In this document: positions 63,789 through 64,000 of the stretch, piece after piece
Layout of the letters: every line of letters starts with the position of its first letter
Numbering within the stretch: the stretch's first letter is position 1
Assembly: GCA_029237695.1 (NCBI GenBank)
Contig: CM055273.1
Location: 61,369,968 to 61,433,967 of the forward strand
Direction: 5' to 3'
Length of the DNA: 64,000 nt
Source: Conchocele bisecta
Lineage: Eukaryota > Mollusca > Bivalvia > Lucinida > Thyasiridae
Notes under the pieces: model-generated
Told to the model about the DNA's origin: nothing
The model's input: only the letters and a program-made list of their open reading frames with translations
Database searches by the model: none
Made by a program: the position numbers and the translations under genes

Positions 63789-64000
63789 ATATGCCATTTT
63801 ACTGACGAAATATGCCAAATAATTCCTTTATGTCTCGTCAGATTTATACATCAGGGTGGTCATCCAACGTGACTTAATAAGGTTCACACCGAATTTGGAA
63901 GAAAGTCGCTCTATTCGAGATAAGAAAATGTCAATTTCTCAGCTTGTTCACAACCGACTTTGATGAAATAAAGCGCACCGTACTTGCTAATGCCAGTAGT
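63789..64000. other. right edge, nothing recognised
   Basis: No gene or repeat recognised up to the window end. Confidence 0.4.

Overview
This is a eukaryotic, animal-type window: one gene with GT-AG introns is spread over about 30 kb, and nearly everything else is satellite DNA and small inverted-repeat transposons. The eIF3m sequence and the repeat style (many palindromic MITEs, GTCCGTCC-rich repeats, tRNA-derived SINEs) suggest a bivalve mollusc, possibly Dreissena-like. The species is an inference.

Layout. 1-11996 is a minisatellite of a 17-bp unit arranged in higher-order repeats, with three blocks of base-dropping, low-quality-looking sequence. 12001-19630 holds small repeats, a tRNA-Leu-like SINE, a compound (GA)n/(ACCGG)n block, and a THAP/DDE_Tnp_4 transposase pseudogene that starts exactly where the pentanucleotide repeat ends. 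19631-24129 is a 4.5-kb element with inverted repeats of about 680 bp; its interior is a decayed minus-strand gene of a large, uncharacterised invertebrate protein family. 24130-28760 carries MITEs, a Harbinger-type deletion derivative and a CCAAT-rich tandem repeat.

The one intact protein-coding gene is eIF3m on the plus strand, with nine coding exons from 28831 to 59336 (385 codons plus stop). Its 10.8-kb first intron contains tandem satellites, a TIR element with a PHD-finger-like gene fragment, and a cluster of three tRNA-Thr(TGT)-like sequences inside short LTR-like repeats. Intron 4 is a GC-AG intron.

The most interesting feature is in intron 7: ten paralogous segments of 128-130 bp (52854-56525, same strand as the host gene). 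Each folds as hairpin-H box-hairpin-ACA box, with compensatory base changes between copies. I read them as a tandemly expanded family of H/ACA snoRNA genes inside a translation-factor intron. The remainder (59337-64000) is 3' UTR plus MITEs, including a nested insertion.
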